NCBI GenBank assembly: GCA_020024755.1
Contig: JAHHTH010000006.1
Location: 1 to 64,000 of the forward strand
Length of the DNA stretch: 64,000 nucleotides
Direction: 5' to 3'
Origin: Mycoplasmataceae bacterium
Lineage (GTDB): Bacteria > Bacillota_I > Bacilli_A > Mycoplasmatales > Mycoplasmoidaceae
Under the pieces are notes generated by a model. The model was not told the origin of the DNA. It did not search any database and worked only from the letters and a program-made list of their open reading frames with translations. How positions within the stretch are numbered: position 1 is the first letter of the stretch; every line of letters begins with the position of its first letter. This document shows positions 11,204-21,222 of this stretch, in pieces. A program made the translations under genes and the position numbers.

Positions 11204-11602
11204 TTATCAATATTTAAAATAATATTTGCATTCAACAATATCTAAATAATTAGTTAAGGTTCTTAACAATAGAGCAAATTTATATTTAATCTTGGAACTG
11301 AAAGGGATATCAATTAATAAATAAGAATTGTTGGTTTCAAGTTTTGTATTGGCGACATACTCAGATAATTCAACTGATAGAATCATATTTTCTGCTAAAA
11401 GAGAAATTCATGAGTTGTTTAAAGTATATGCAGCAAATTTAGTTTTGATACGATGATGATATTTATATACAATATATGAAATTAAAAATGTTAGACTTGA
11501 GAAAATAATTGTGATTATAAAAACAGACAATGTTAGGTCTCTAATCATCACATCTCAGTAATTGCGAATGTATTGTCAAAAGATGTTTTCTATGCCATTC
11601 AT
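11204..11602 (-). CDS. Small single-pass membrane protein
   Basis: A 132-aa protein (MNGIENIFWQYIRNYW...) with one strong transmembrane helix at about residues 22-43 (LTLSVFIITIIFSSLTFLI) and a soluble C-terminal domain. It needs three UGA Trp codons to remain open. The ATG follows TATAAT (11614-11609 on the minus strand) by six bases, so the transcript should be leaderless. It may be transcribed towards the large surface-protein gene that follows. Function unknown. Confidence 0.65.
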
Positions 11603-11650
11603 AACCCTATTATATGAAAATAAAAAAATATGTCATTTAATTGACAAAAT

Positions 11651-11674
11651 AAAAATGGGATTGCTCCCATTTTT
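11651..11674 (-). terminator. Terminator of gapA
   Basis: AAAAATGGGA and TCCCATTTTT form a perfect 10-bp stem with a TTGC loop and T-runs, 25 nt past the gapA stop. Confidence 0.8.
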
Positions 11675-11698
11675 ATTTATATTATTTTTAGTATGTGA

Positions 11699-12724
11699 TT
11701 ATTTGCTAGCAAAGATTTTTAATGTTCTTACGAATTGAGATACATAAGACATTTCATTGTCATATCAAGCAATAATCTTGAATAGTTTTTTACCATCAAC
11801 TGAAATTTCTTTAGTTAATTCAGCATCATAAATAGATCCTGCATTTGCACCAATGATGTCACATGAAACAATTGGTTCTACACAATATTTTAATGCTTCA
11901 GTTTTCTTAGAGAATTCTTCAACAGCTTTGTTGATTTCTTCTTTAGTAGCTGCTTTCTTAGTTTCAAAAGTTAAGTCAACAATTGAACCTGTTACAACTG
12001 GAACTCTTAATGCAAAACCATCAAGTTTTCCATTTAATTCAGGAATTACTAATCCAATAGCTTTTGCAGCACCTGTAGTTGTTGGAACAATGTTAACTGC
12101 AGCTGATCTTGCTCTACGTAAGTCAGAGTGAGGAGCGTCAACTAATCTTTGATCTCCTGTATAACCATGGATAGTAGTCATTAAACCACTTTCAATTCCA
12201 AATTTATCATTAATTGCTTTAGCTACTGGAGCTAAACAGTTTGTAGTACATGATGCACCTGAAATAATTACATCGTCTTTAGTAATTTCATTATCATTTA
12301 CACCATAAACGATTGTCTTAACGTTTCCACCTTTTGCAGGAGCTGAAAGAGCAACTTTCTTAGCACCAGCTTGAATGTGTTTTTCTAATCCTTCTTTACT
12401 ACAGAATCTACCAGTTGATTCAACTACGATATCAACACCTAGTTTTCCTCATGGTAATTTTTCTGGTTCTTTTTCTGCAAAGATAGGAATTTTCTTTCCA
12501 TTAACAATGATGTTTGATTCATCATGTTCAATTTTATATTTACATTCACATAATTTACCTTGAGCTGAGTCGTATTTTAATAAATGAGCTAACGTTTTAG
12601 CGTCAGTTAAGTCATTAATACCTACAACATCAAATTCTTTTCATAGGTTTTCGTCACGAAGAATTGCTCTAAATACTAGACGTCCAATTCTTCCGAAACC
12701 ATTAATTGCAATTTTTTTAGACAT
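11699..12724 (-). CDS. gapA: Glyceraldehyde-3-phosphate dehydrogenase
   Basis: A 341-aa glycolytic enzyme converting glyceraldehyde 3-phosphate to 1,3-bisphosphoglycerate with NAD. The Rossmann start is KKIAINGFGRIGRLVFRAI, the catalytic Cys lies in SGASCTTNCLAP, and the HGYTGDQ and WYDNEMSYV blocks are intact. GGAGG precedes the ATG and TATAAT lies upstream at 12777-12772. It is a single gene between its own promoter and a strong terminator. Confidence 0.96.
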
Positions 12725-12771
12725 AAAATCCTCCATTATGCTTTTTTATCGTTACATTTCCATTATAGCAC

Positions 12772-12777
12772 TTATTT
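12772..12777 (-). promoter_or_regulatory. -10 box of gapA
   Basis: TATAAT on the minus strand, 47 bp before the ATG. It leaves a conventional leader of about 40 nt with GGAGG. Confidence 0.6.
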
Positions 12778-12821
12778 ATGTGCCTCCATTAAAAATACCA
12801 CTGTGTTATTTTTTAACAAAA

Positions 12822-12844
12822 TAAGCGCTCAGTTTGAGCGCTTA
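12822..12844 (-). terminator. Terminator of the amidohydrolase-like gene
   Basis: TAAGCGCTCA pairs with TGAGCGCTTA around GTT, the most G/C-rich stem in this region, lying 46 nt after the stop codon. Confidence 0.7.
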
Positions 12845-12889
12845 ATATTAATATATATAATTAATTAATATTGATTGGTTAATCTTTAT

Positions 12890-14473
12890 CTAAAAGTTCT
12901 TATAAATTGCTTGTCCTTTTTTATAAGTAGCTACTACTTTAATAGATGAAAGCTGACCTTTATCTATAGCTAATGGATTTTCGTTAAGGATAATAAAATC
13001 TGCAAATTTCCCTTGAGATAGTGTGCCCTTCTTAGTTTCAAATAATAAGTGAGCTGGATTACTAGTGACAGCCATTAATGCATCATAAGTGTTAATAGTT
13101 TCTGCTGCATTTATAACATTTAATGATCTATCTTTTCTATTAGACATTGATCAAATTGTTTCAAACATATTTAATCCATTAAGCAATGTGTCTTGTGATG
13201 CTGTATAGTTAATATTTTCATTGAACGCAGTATTACATTTAAATAGAAGTTTAACAGCTTCATCACTAAGGATTTGATTATATAAATCTCCAAAGTGTCA
13301 TAAGTTACTTACTGGTTGAAGACAGCTAAGACCAAGTAACTTCATTGCACTTAAATCACCATTTGATGATAAGCAATTTAATACATAACATTTTTTGTTT
13401 CTAATAACATTTAATTCTTCTGGAGATTGCTCTCTTAAAGTTTTTAAAACAAAATTAAGTGCAGCATCACCATTAGCTTCAAAAACTAATTGAGTGTTTT
13501 GGTTTAAAGCTCATTTAATTGAATTAGCAATTAATTTATCTTCTGCAATTAAACTTCCACTAGCATTAGGATTCTTCATTTCAATTAAATCATTTTCCTT
13601 ATATTGACTAGTAATGAATGAGTCTTGGTTTTGTAATCTACCATCAACTGGAATATACAATCCAGCAATTCTAAAGCCATGAGAGTATCCAACTAATTTT
13701 TCTTTGATGATAGGAAATAGTTGTTTGAAGTTGTTTACTTCTAAATTCAATACCATATCAATACTAATAGCATCTTGACTAGCTAAATTAGTTAATACAT
13801 CTAATTGGTTTAAATTAAATAAATTATCTTGGGCAGTTGTAATACCTGCCTTAGCAAACATTTCTTGAGCAATCTTTGTACATTCGATAGCATCATCTAA
13901 ACTTTTAGCTGGAATGAATGGAACAATTTGATTAAACAATTCTTGATCACATACATTTTTTAATTCCTTAATTTGTTGCGCTTTATCATTTGCTTTAAAT
14001 AATTCAATCATTGCATCATTAATCAATGCTTTATTACCTTCTTTTGAGCATAAGATAAATGGTTTAGTATTTAATTCTGAGTGGTTCTTTTTGATTTCTT
14101 CTAATATTGTTTCATTAAATAAAGATTCGTCTAATCCAACAGCTAAAATAAATTCAATATGATGATCTTTAAATAGGTTGAAATATTTATTTAATTCTTT
14201 AATTGTTTTTTCAAGTGATGAACATAAACTGATATCACAAAACATTAGGGATTGACTAAGTGCCATAATGTTTGAATTTAAATTTACAAAACCTGGCATA
14301 ATAGTTTTATTGTTTAAATCTATTTCTTCCACTTCTGATTGATTATCTTTTTTTCAATCTTTTAATGTACCGATAAATTCAATTTCACCATTTTCATCTA
14401 CTAGCATAGCATCAGCTAATAATTGGTTGTTCATTGTAATGATGTTGGCATTTTTATATAACTGTTTTTTCAT
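12890..14473 (-). CDS. Amidohydrolase_3 (YtcJ-like) protein lacking metal ligands
   Basis: A 527-aa protein with the layout of YtcJ-type amidohydrolases: an N-terminal beta-sandwich strand pair (ITMNNQLLADAMLVDENGEI), the entry to the barrel at IMPGFVN, and the C-terminal block SNPAHLLFETKKGTLSQGKFADFIILNENPLAID. The metal-binding residues are gone. The usual PGFxDxHxH reads PGFVNLNSN, the VHxxGD histidine is Glu (VFEANGD), and the xIEHA segment reads YVLNCL. It is therefore probably not a metal-dependent hydrolase, though the full frame is kept open. UGA Trp codons occur at several points. The start MKKQLYKNANIITMNN fits the family. Role unknown. Confidence 0.75.
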
Positions 14474-14522
14474 CTTCAATTGCAATCCTTTGTTTTACAC
14501 TATAACATATTATAAATTAAAA

Positions 14523-14539
14523 GTACCCGCATGGGGTAC
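14523..14539 (-). terminator. Terminator of the small membrane-protein gene
   Basis: On the minus strand GTACCC...GGGTAC forms a hairpin with a 5-nt loop, followed by TTTTAATTT, 29 nt past the stop at 14568. Confidence 0.55.
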
Positions 14540-14567
14540 CTTGATGTGAAATATCCATTAGGTCTAG

Positions 14568-14777
14568 TTATTGAGCTTGATTAATTGTTTTAGATTTATT
14601 AATAAATTTACTAATAACTTTGTAAGAAAGGTAAGCTAATAACGGAATTGATATGGATAAAAGGATTGCACAATGTTTACATTCCAAACATATGCCAGTA
14701 ACAGCTGCAAATGTTATAAGTAAAGTAAGTAGTAATAATAAATGATAGATTGGGATTGATTTGGGTTCATAATGCAT
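14568..14777 (-). CDS. Small two-helix membrane protein
   Basis: A 69-70 aa protein with two transmembrane segments (LLLLLTLLITFAAVTGICLEC and AILLSISIPLLAYLSYKVI) joined by a short Cys-containing loop (CLECKHC) and a basic tail. AGGAGG is placed 5 nt before the second of two tandem ATGs, so 14777 is preferred over 14780. Function unknown. It has its own terminator. Confidence 0.65.
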   Translation of the reverse strand: MHYEPKSIPIYHLLLLLTLLITFAAVTGICLECKHCAILLSISIPLLAYLSYKVISKFINKSKTINQAQ

Positions 14778-14780
14778 CAT

Positions 14781-15194
14781 TACCTCCTTGTATTATTACT
14801 AGCAATACTTTATTTGTTTGGTGAGAAGTGCATGGGGTTTTTTAGTTTTTATCAATGCAAGGTAGATTCAAACTAAGGATAAGATCACTAACTTATAAAA
14901 ATGATAAGTAGTTCAAGAACTTAATGTGACATCTATTTATTCTTTTTTTTATTAAGAAGTTTATATCATCTATGATTATCAGATGCTAGTAATTAAAATG
15001 CCTTATTAAGATAAATTTTGTTTTTGTAATATTGTTTAATATTGTTCATTGGAGGGGATTACAATGACCATTGAATATTCCACACCCCCATTGTATTAAA
15101 AATTGGAAAAAGTGCAAATTTAAATTAATTATCTAAAAATAGAGAAAGGTATATGTTGAACCTTGTGTTCAAACAAGATGCTGAATCTATACTT
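14781..15194. other. Intergenic region left of the IS element
   Basis: About 400 bp with no normal-sized gene. It holds only the short translated-looking frame at 15064 and AT-rich sequence without clear repeats. It may contain decayed sequence from the IS insertion. Confidence 0.5.
15064..15099 (+). other. Eleven-codon micro-ORF with strong Shine-Dalgarno
   Basis: GGAGGGG stands 7 nt before an ATG that opens MTIEYSTPPLY and then a stop. The strong site is unusual beside an 11-codon frame. It could be the cut-off start of a lost gene, a leader peptide or chance. Confidence 0.3.
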
Positions 15195-15364
15195 TTTACA
15201 CTAAAAGTGTTGGCAAATTGAAACTCATCAATGAATAATTAAAAACAATCTTTATATGAGATTACACTTTTTACACCAAAAGTGTTGGTAAATAGAGTTT
15301 AAAAATAAAGTCAGTAAGAAAATACATAATTTTCTTTTTTGCGACAATTAAAAATTATTCACTT

Positions 15365-16297
15365 CTAAATAATGTAATCGTATCTATTGAGATAATAATT
15401 TGATATATTTGCATATGACGGTGTGAACCTACCAAATTCCTTAATTGCTTTAGTGGAATACTCAATTTTATTCTGCTCTTGTTTTAATCTTTTAAATAAG
15501 TTGTATTTATTAAAGTATGAATTCAGGTACTTAGTAGAAATTCCTCGACACATTCTATTCATACTTCTATAAACTGAATGAACAGAGTTTACTTTGTTGA
15601 TATTTGTAAATTTATCAGGATCACTACTCTTATGAGTCTTTGCATCAACTACTACATGTTTAAATCCAAATATTTTTGAACAAGCTTTATAACATTTATC
15701 ACCATCAGTTATTAGTGTCGCATGTTTGATGTCACCAATTGAGTTTTCTATAAATTTTTTACATGAAACAATGTCAACCTTTCCTCTACACATATATTCG
15801 GATCTAATTTCATTATCGTGAGATATAGCTACACAAACACAAGCTTTATCTTTGCTAAGCCCTTTCTTAGGATTTTCTGAATCGATGTTTTTTATTATCA
15901 TAGGAAGTTCAGAACCTCATCTTCCTTTAGTGACTAAATTAAAATATTGTTCATCTAGTTCTATTGTTCCATCAAGCATAGGTTTCTTGCAGTAATTATC
16001 TAGTAAATAGAAAAACTTAATTCTTCATCTATGAGCACATTTGTAACTTATGTCATAATCTTGCACTATATTTTCTAATTTTGTACCTCTAATCAATTCT
16101 TTTAGATGATTAATAAACTTTTCCTCGTGGGATTTGTGTAGGTATTTGATGTATTTTGGAATACTAAAAACCTTATTGCAACATTTACAACAGTATCTTT
16201 GCCTTTTATTACTTATTTGTCTGCCATATTTGATTACCGTTTTAGCACTACATCTAGGACAAGACATACATTTTTCATTTTTATTGGAAATATTCAT
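15365..16297 (-). CDS. IS1595-family (ISXO2-like) transposase
   Basis: A 310-aa DDE transposase. The N-terminal zinc ribbon has two Cys pairs (CMSCPRC and YCCKCC), then a helix-turn-helix-like segment (~65-90). The catalytic region has Asp in TIELDEQYF and Asp in ATLITDGDKCY, with the late block HSVYRSMNRMCRGIS...YLNSYFNKYN typical of ISXO2-like enzymes. The AAGGAGGAAAAT site precedes the ATG. The only interruptions are UGA Trp codons, so the gene looks intact and the element could be active. Confidence 0.8.
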
Positions 16298-16489
16298 ATT
16301 TTCCTCCTTAATATTCCTATTCCCAAAAAAATTGAAAAAAAGGACAAACCATTTTTCTATATATACTTAAGTATATATAAAAATTTTTTATTGGCATTTT
16401 ATCTTAAATTTTTGATAGAAAAACTAAAATACTGAATTTTATACCTAAAGTGTTGGTACTAATTGATCGATAGTTGCGAATTGCTATTT

Positions 16490-16719
16490 ACACTTTTTAC
16501 ACCAAAAGTGTTGGTGCTATATGATTAAGACCTCAAAATTACACTTTTTACACCAAAAGTGTTGGTACTATATGATTAAGACCTCAAAATTACACTTTTT
16601 ACACCAAAAGTGTTGGTGCTATATGATTAAGATCTCAGAATTATACTTTTTGCACCAAAAGTGTTGGTGCTATATGATTGAGATCTCAAAATTATACTTT
16701 TTACACCAAAAGTGTTGGT
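16490..16719 (+). repeat. 51-bp tandem repeat array (4.5 copies)
   Basis: Copies start at 16490, 16541, 16592, 16643 and 16694 (partial) with few mismatches. Each contains the hairpin CACTTTT-TACACC-AAAAGTG and then GTTGGTgCTATATGATTAAG-type filler. The filler is nearly identical between copies, unlike CRISPR spacers. Because 51 is a multiple of three, a plus-strand frame repeats a 17-residue unit; I regard that as a by-product. Confidence 0.85.
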
Positions 16720-16827
16720 ACAAATCAATCTGTACATGAAATTATAGTTTGCCAACACTTTTGGTGTAAATTATTAATATTAATGAAATAGGGAATTTTA
16801 ACTTTCCATTTAATATATAATACTTGT

Positions 16828-16919
16828 AATAATGAATTTATTATGGTGGGGAAATCCTTTAGCACAAACTGAGGAAATCGGTTAGCGAAACTATATTAAT
16901 CAATAAAAACTAACCATGA
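16828..16919 (+). ncRNA. Candidate structured RNA or leader
   Basis: TATAAT at 16816-16821 is followed by a segment clearly richer in G+C than its surroundings. Two pairings compete for the same 3' bases: TATGGT (16842-16847) with ACCATG (16913-16918), and GGTTAG (16880-16885) with CTAACC (16910-16915). A further imperfect hairpin CCTTTAG/CTGAGG lies inside. It fits no RNA class I know and lacks a tRNA T-loop. It ends just before a second TATAAT that serves the next gene. Confidence 0.35.
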
Positions 16920-16925
16920 TATAAT
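16920..16925 (+). promoter_or_regulatory. -10 box directing a leaderless transcript
   Basis: TATAAT followed by exactly six bases and then the ATG at 16932. Transcription would start at or next to the start codon. Confidence 0.55.
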
Positions 16926-16931
16926 CAAACC

Positions 16932-17144
16932 ATGAACGATTTATTTAACTCAAAACCAGATAAAATTAAAAAGCCAAAAAAAGATAAAGAAGTTATTGTA
17001 ACTCATTTTGAAAGTGTTCAAGATACTTATTGCGATGAAACAAGACCTAAAAATAAATTAGTTATCCTATATACTTGTGGAGTATGCATCTTACTTGCTT
17101 TGGGCTTAATTACTTTAATTGTTTTAACTATTGTTGGTATCTAA
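16932..17144 (+). CDS. Small tail-anchored membrane protein
   Basis: A 70-aa protein with a charged, Lys-rich N-terminus (MNDLFNSKPDKIKKPKKDKE) and one C-terminal transmembrane helix (LYTCGVCILLALGLITLIVLTIVGI) ending at the last residue, as in tail-anchored proteins. No ribosome binding site; promoter spacing suggests leaderless translation. Function unknown. Confidence 0.6.
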   Translation: MNDLFNSKPDKIKKPKKDKEVIVTHFESVQDTYCDETRPKNKLVILYTCGVCILLALGLITLIVLTIVGI

Positions 17145-17204
17145 AAAATAAGTAGAAAAATAAAATTTAAATAAAAAAATGTAATTTTTTTCATTTTTAA
17201 TGTA

Positions 17205-17210
17205 TATTAT
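17205..17210 (+). promoter_or_regulatory. Probable -10 of rpmB
   Basis: TATTAT 33 bp before the ATG, with AAAGAAAGGGG in the leader as ribosome binding site. Confidence 0.4.
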
Positions 17211-17243
17211 ATAGGTGCAATATTTTTAAAGAAAGGGGATTTT

Positions 17244-17441
17244 ATGGCAAGAAAAGATGATATCACAAACAAAGGTCCATTAACTGGGAATGCAAGATCA
17301 CACGCTATGAACCATTCAAGAAGAGTTTGAAATTTAAACTTACAAACTGTTGAAATTAAAGATGGTCCTGGAAAAACTAAACGTGTAAAAGTATCTGCTA
17401 GAACATTAAAGACCCTAAAAAAACAAAATAAATTAGCTTAA
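17244..17441 (+). CDS. rpmB: 50S ribosomal protein L28
   Basis: A 65-aa ribosomal protein. The start MARKDDITNKGPLTGNARSHAMNHSRRVW matches the L28 pattern (GKxPxxGNxxSHAxNxTKR), and VKVSARTLKTLKKQ matches the conserved C-terminal block. A UGA Trp codon (RRVWNLNLQ) cuts it under the standard code. GGGG-type ribosome binding site; the gene ends at a strong hairpin. Confidence 0.92.
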
Positions 17442-17462
17442 TACTTTTAAACTAAATATATC

Positions 17463-17503
17463 ATAGCAAATAAAAAGCTCCATTCAATTGGAGCTTTTGC
17501 TAT
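17463..17503 (+). terminator. Terminator of rpmB
   Basis: ATAGCAAA...TTTGCTAT encloses the inner stem AAAAGCTCCA/TGGAGCTTTT, giving a long hairpin with a T-run. Confidence 0.85.
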
Positions 17504-17568
17504 CTAATGTATATAAATAACTCTAAAGGATTAAATTAATTAGTCCTATTAATTTGTTAAAATTAATA

Positions 17569-19206
17569 ATGTTTATGATGGCTTTATGAATAATATGTAC
17601 ACCATTAATCATCTTCTTTAATAGTTTTGCCTTAGGCAAAATATATAAAAGATTCAATAACCAATTAAGTAGTTATTTAACAACTATCTTAGGTTTCTTA
17701 TCTTTTTTTGGATTTATATCATTAATATTTATCGTTCTAATGCTATTTACAACTAGCTTTAGTGTTTTGTTATATGTATTATTGGTTTATCAGGTTATAT
17801 TAATTCTTCTCTACATTTATAACTGGAGATGGTTATTTATAAGCTGAAGTGTCAACTTAAAGTATTTAGGTTTATTTCTTTTATTTTTATCTATAGGATT
17901 AATTGGATATTTTATCACTCGTAATTATAGTGATCCTAATGGAATAAATTGATTCTTGGATGGTTCTGAGAATTTTGAAAAATATTTAAGTAAGTTTAAT
18001 AACTTTAAACATATTCAATATACATATATCTTTGTATTTGGTAATAACTTTATTGAAAAGTCATTTAACTTTATTTATGTAATCTATGTTTTATTTTGTT
18101 ATATCTTCTCTGTTCCATTAGATCAATGTATGATGTTTTATACATACATCAATGTTTTAATGTATTGTGTGATATTTGCTATGCTAGCAATTCATATTTT
18201 AGATAGCAACTGATATAACCTAGATTTTAAGTCAGTATTATCAATCTCTGCATTTGTATTAATTATTTCTAATGTATCATTCTGATTTGATGGATATATT
18301 TGAATTGTTTTAATGTCTACAATTTTAATTTTGTTACATATCTCAAAAGAAAATGAAGTTCCATCAGCTATTGCAGTATATGTTATCAATTTCTCTGTTT
18401 TAACTGGAGTATTATTTAGCTATAACTTCATTGTTTGTGCTGCTGTTATTAATATCATCCAGTTATTCATCTCCTTTAAGTCTAGAAAAGAAAATGCAAC
18501 CAATTATAATGTCTTGATGATGTTTAGTACATTATTATTCATTGCCATGATCTTTGAAAATAAAAACTATCTATCATTTATCTTAATTGTTTCATTACTT
18601 GTTCTTTACTCAATTTATATGATGTATCACTCATCTAATATTGCAAAGAAATTAAATCACAAGATAGATGAATTTATGTATAGCAAAATTAATATTATCA
18701 TCATCGGATTCGTAGTAGCCATTGTAACTATTTCTATTATTTTATTTGTGGCAAAGAAAAACTCAAGCTTATTTATTGATCCTTGATTAATTAATAGTGA
18801 TAGCTTTAAACAGTTACCAAAAGTTTCAGATACCATTGCAAATGTGTTCTATTGAATTGCTAATATTGGAATGTTTATTTATGTATTATTGTCAAATGAT
18901 TTTATCAAGGTAAAAAAATCCAAATCACAATACTTTCCAGAAGCTGATTTCGCTATTCTAGTCTTTCTAGTATTCTGAAACCCATTAGCAACTAATTTAT
19001 TCAGTTCTATTTATGATTTAGACTTTATTTATATTACTCCTAACTTCATTGTTATCTTCTTCTGTATCTTAATCCCAATTCAGTATCATCTATGTAATAG
19101 AATTGCTAAAATAAAGAAAATTGGAGTAAATCAGTATATATATTATTCAACTGCTCTAATTACCACTATAATTAGTATGGTTACTATAAACCTAGGTAAT
19201 GTTTAA
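17569..19206 (+). CDS. Polytopic integral membrane protein
   Basis: A 545-aa very hydrophobic protein with roughly 12-14 predicted transmembrane helices along its whole length and short charged loops. No transporter motif or nucleotide-binding site is visible. Six or more UGA Trp codons. Its stop overlaps the ligA start by one base (TAATG), so it heads a coupled unit with ligA. I do not recognise the family. Confidence 0.75.
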
Positions 19207-21221
19207 TGGAAGATATTAAAAAACAAATTGAAGCTTTAAAACAACAATTAAACCAATGAAATTATGAGTATTATGCACAAAACAATCCATCAGTAGATGA
19301 TGCTGTTTATGATACTACAATGCAAAAATTAATTGCATTAGAAAAAGGTTATCCAGAATATAAAACACCAGACTCTCCAACCCAAAGAGTTGGTGGTTTT
19401 GTCAATGATAAATTTCAAAAGATCAAACACTTCAATCCTATGCTTTCATTAGACAATATATTTGACTATGATGGCTTAGTAAAATTTGTTAATACGATTG
19501 ATCAAGAATTAACTACAGATTATGACTTTGTAGTAGAACCTAAGATTGACGGATTAAGTATTTCAGTTGTCTATGAAAATTGTAAATTAAAATATGCTGC
19601 TACTAGAGGAGATGGAGTAACAGGAGAAGATGTTACAGCTAATGTTCTAACCATCAAAGATATTCCATTATTTATTAGTGAAGAATATAAAGATCAAATA
19701 GTTGAAGTAAGAGGTGAAGTTTATTTAGCTAAAGCTGATTTTGAAAAGATAAATAGTGAACTTGATAAAAAGTTTGCAAACTGTAGAAATGCAGCTGCTG
19801 GTACTTTAAGAAACCTAGACACAAGCATTACAGCAAAAAGAAACCTAAGAGCATTTATGTACTACATTCCAGAATCTAAGCAATTAGGTTTAAATACACA
19901 ACAAGAATGTATTGATTGATTACATAAGAATAAGTTTGTTGTATCACCAATTATCAAACACAAAAAAACTGTTGATGATATATGAAACTACATCCAAGAA
20001 ATTACATCAATCAGATCAACACTAGAATATGATATAGACGGTATTGTAATTAAACTAAACCAAATCAATCAATATGATAATGTAGGTTATACTAGTAAAT
20101 TTCCAAAATGAGCTATTGCCTACAAATTCCCTGCACAAATTGTTTCAACTAAATTATTAGATATTGATGTCAATGTTGGTAGAACAGGAAAGATAACTTA
20201 TACAGCTAAATTAGAACCAGTTAGTCTAGACGGTTCTATCATCTCAGCAGCTACACTACATAACTATGATTTCATTACATCTAAAAACATTAAAATCAAT
20301 GATTATGTCAAGATATATAAAGCAGGAGATGTCATTCCATATGTGTTTGATGTAGATAGTGATAAACCACAACAAGATTTAATTGAATTTAATAAACCAA
20401 CCGAATGTCCTTCTTGTCATAGCAAATTAGTTAGTTATGAAGGTATAGTGGATTTATTCTGTACTAATGAAGAATGTCCAGAAAAGATTAAAAGAAACAT
20501 CGAATACTTTGTAAGTAGAGATGTTATGAATATAGATGGTGTATCATATGCTATTATTGATAAACTATATCAAAACAATATCATTAAGTCTGAATGAGAC
20601 TTATATGATATTGCTAAACATAAAGAAACCATCTTTAGTTTAAGATTAAATATTAAAGATAAGATGTTTAATAATATGTTAACTGCAATTGAAAAGTCTA
20701 AGTCTAATTCATTAGAAAGATTAATATGTGCCCTAGCAATTAAAAATATTGGTATTAATACTGCAAAAATAATTGCTAAACATTTCAAAACCTACGAAAA
20801 CTTTATGCAAGCTAGTTATGAAGAATTATTAACTATTAATATTATTGGTGAAAAGACTGCTAAAGAAATAGTAGAATTCTTTCATAGTGATAAAGCTAAA
20901 GAGATCTATGAAAGAATTAATACAATAGGTTTAAATAAATCATATGTAGTAGAAGGTATGGATAATTATGAACATTATCTTAATATTGCTCAACAAGAAT
21001 CTAACCAAAGATATTATAATAAGACTATGGTGATTACTGGCACCTTCTCAATGAACAGAAACCAAATCAAACAAATCTTAGAAGATATTTACCACTGCAA
21101 GGTAACTAATTCAGTTACAAAGAATACAGATTACTTGTTAGCTGGTGAAGATGGTGGAAGTAAATTAGATAAGGCCAAATCACTTAATGTTCCAATTATT
21201 AGTGAGGAGTTCTGAAAGTAA
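19206..21221 (+). CDS. ligA: NAD-dependent DNA ligase
   Basis: A 671-aa enzyme that seals nicks in replication and repair. The Ia domain with YYxxNxPSVDDAxYD binds NMN; the adenylated Lys is in EPKIDGLSISV (about residue 113). The OB fold follows, then a four-Cys zinc finger (CPSC...CTNEEC), helix-hairpin-helix repeats (LAIKNIGINTAKIIAKHF), and a C-terminal BRCT domain (TMVITGTFSMNRNQIK...VTKNTDYLLAGEDGGSKLDKA). All expected domains are present. Confidence 0.96.
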
Positions 21222-21222
21222 T

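Larger units (their letters stand above)
15195..16770. mobile_element. IS1595-like insertion element with 23-bp terminal inverted repeats
   Basis: The ends at 15195-15217 and 16748-16770 are inverted copies of a 23-bp sequence (22 of 23 match; core ACCAAAAGTGTTGGCAAA) and enclose one transposase gene. Further direct copies of the core occur inside at 15263-15288 and as the 51-bp array at 16490-16719. No target-site duplication was obvious by eye. The exact ends are inferred from the repeat pair. Confidence 0.55.

Noticed and set aside
16490..16719. Possible CRISPR array (regular repeats with a palindromic core)
   Set aside because: The segments between cores are nearly identical, the period is a plain 51-bp tandem repeat, and no cas genes are present.
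16521..16739. Plus-strand 72-residue frame with 17-residue repeats
   Set aside because: It arises because the 51-bp DNA repeat is divisible by three; composition and lack of a ribosome binding site do not support a protein.
16842..16918. tRNA or SRP RNA gene
   Set aside because: No T-loop, anticodon arm or acceptor pairing for a tRNA, and no SRP domain IV motif.
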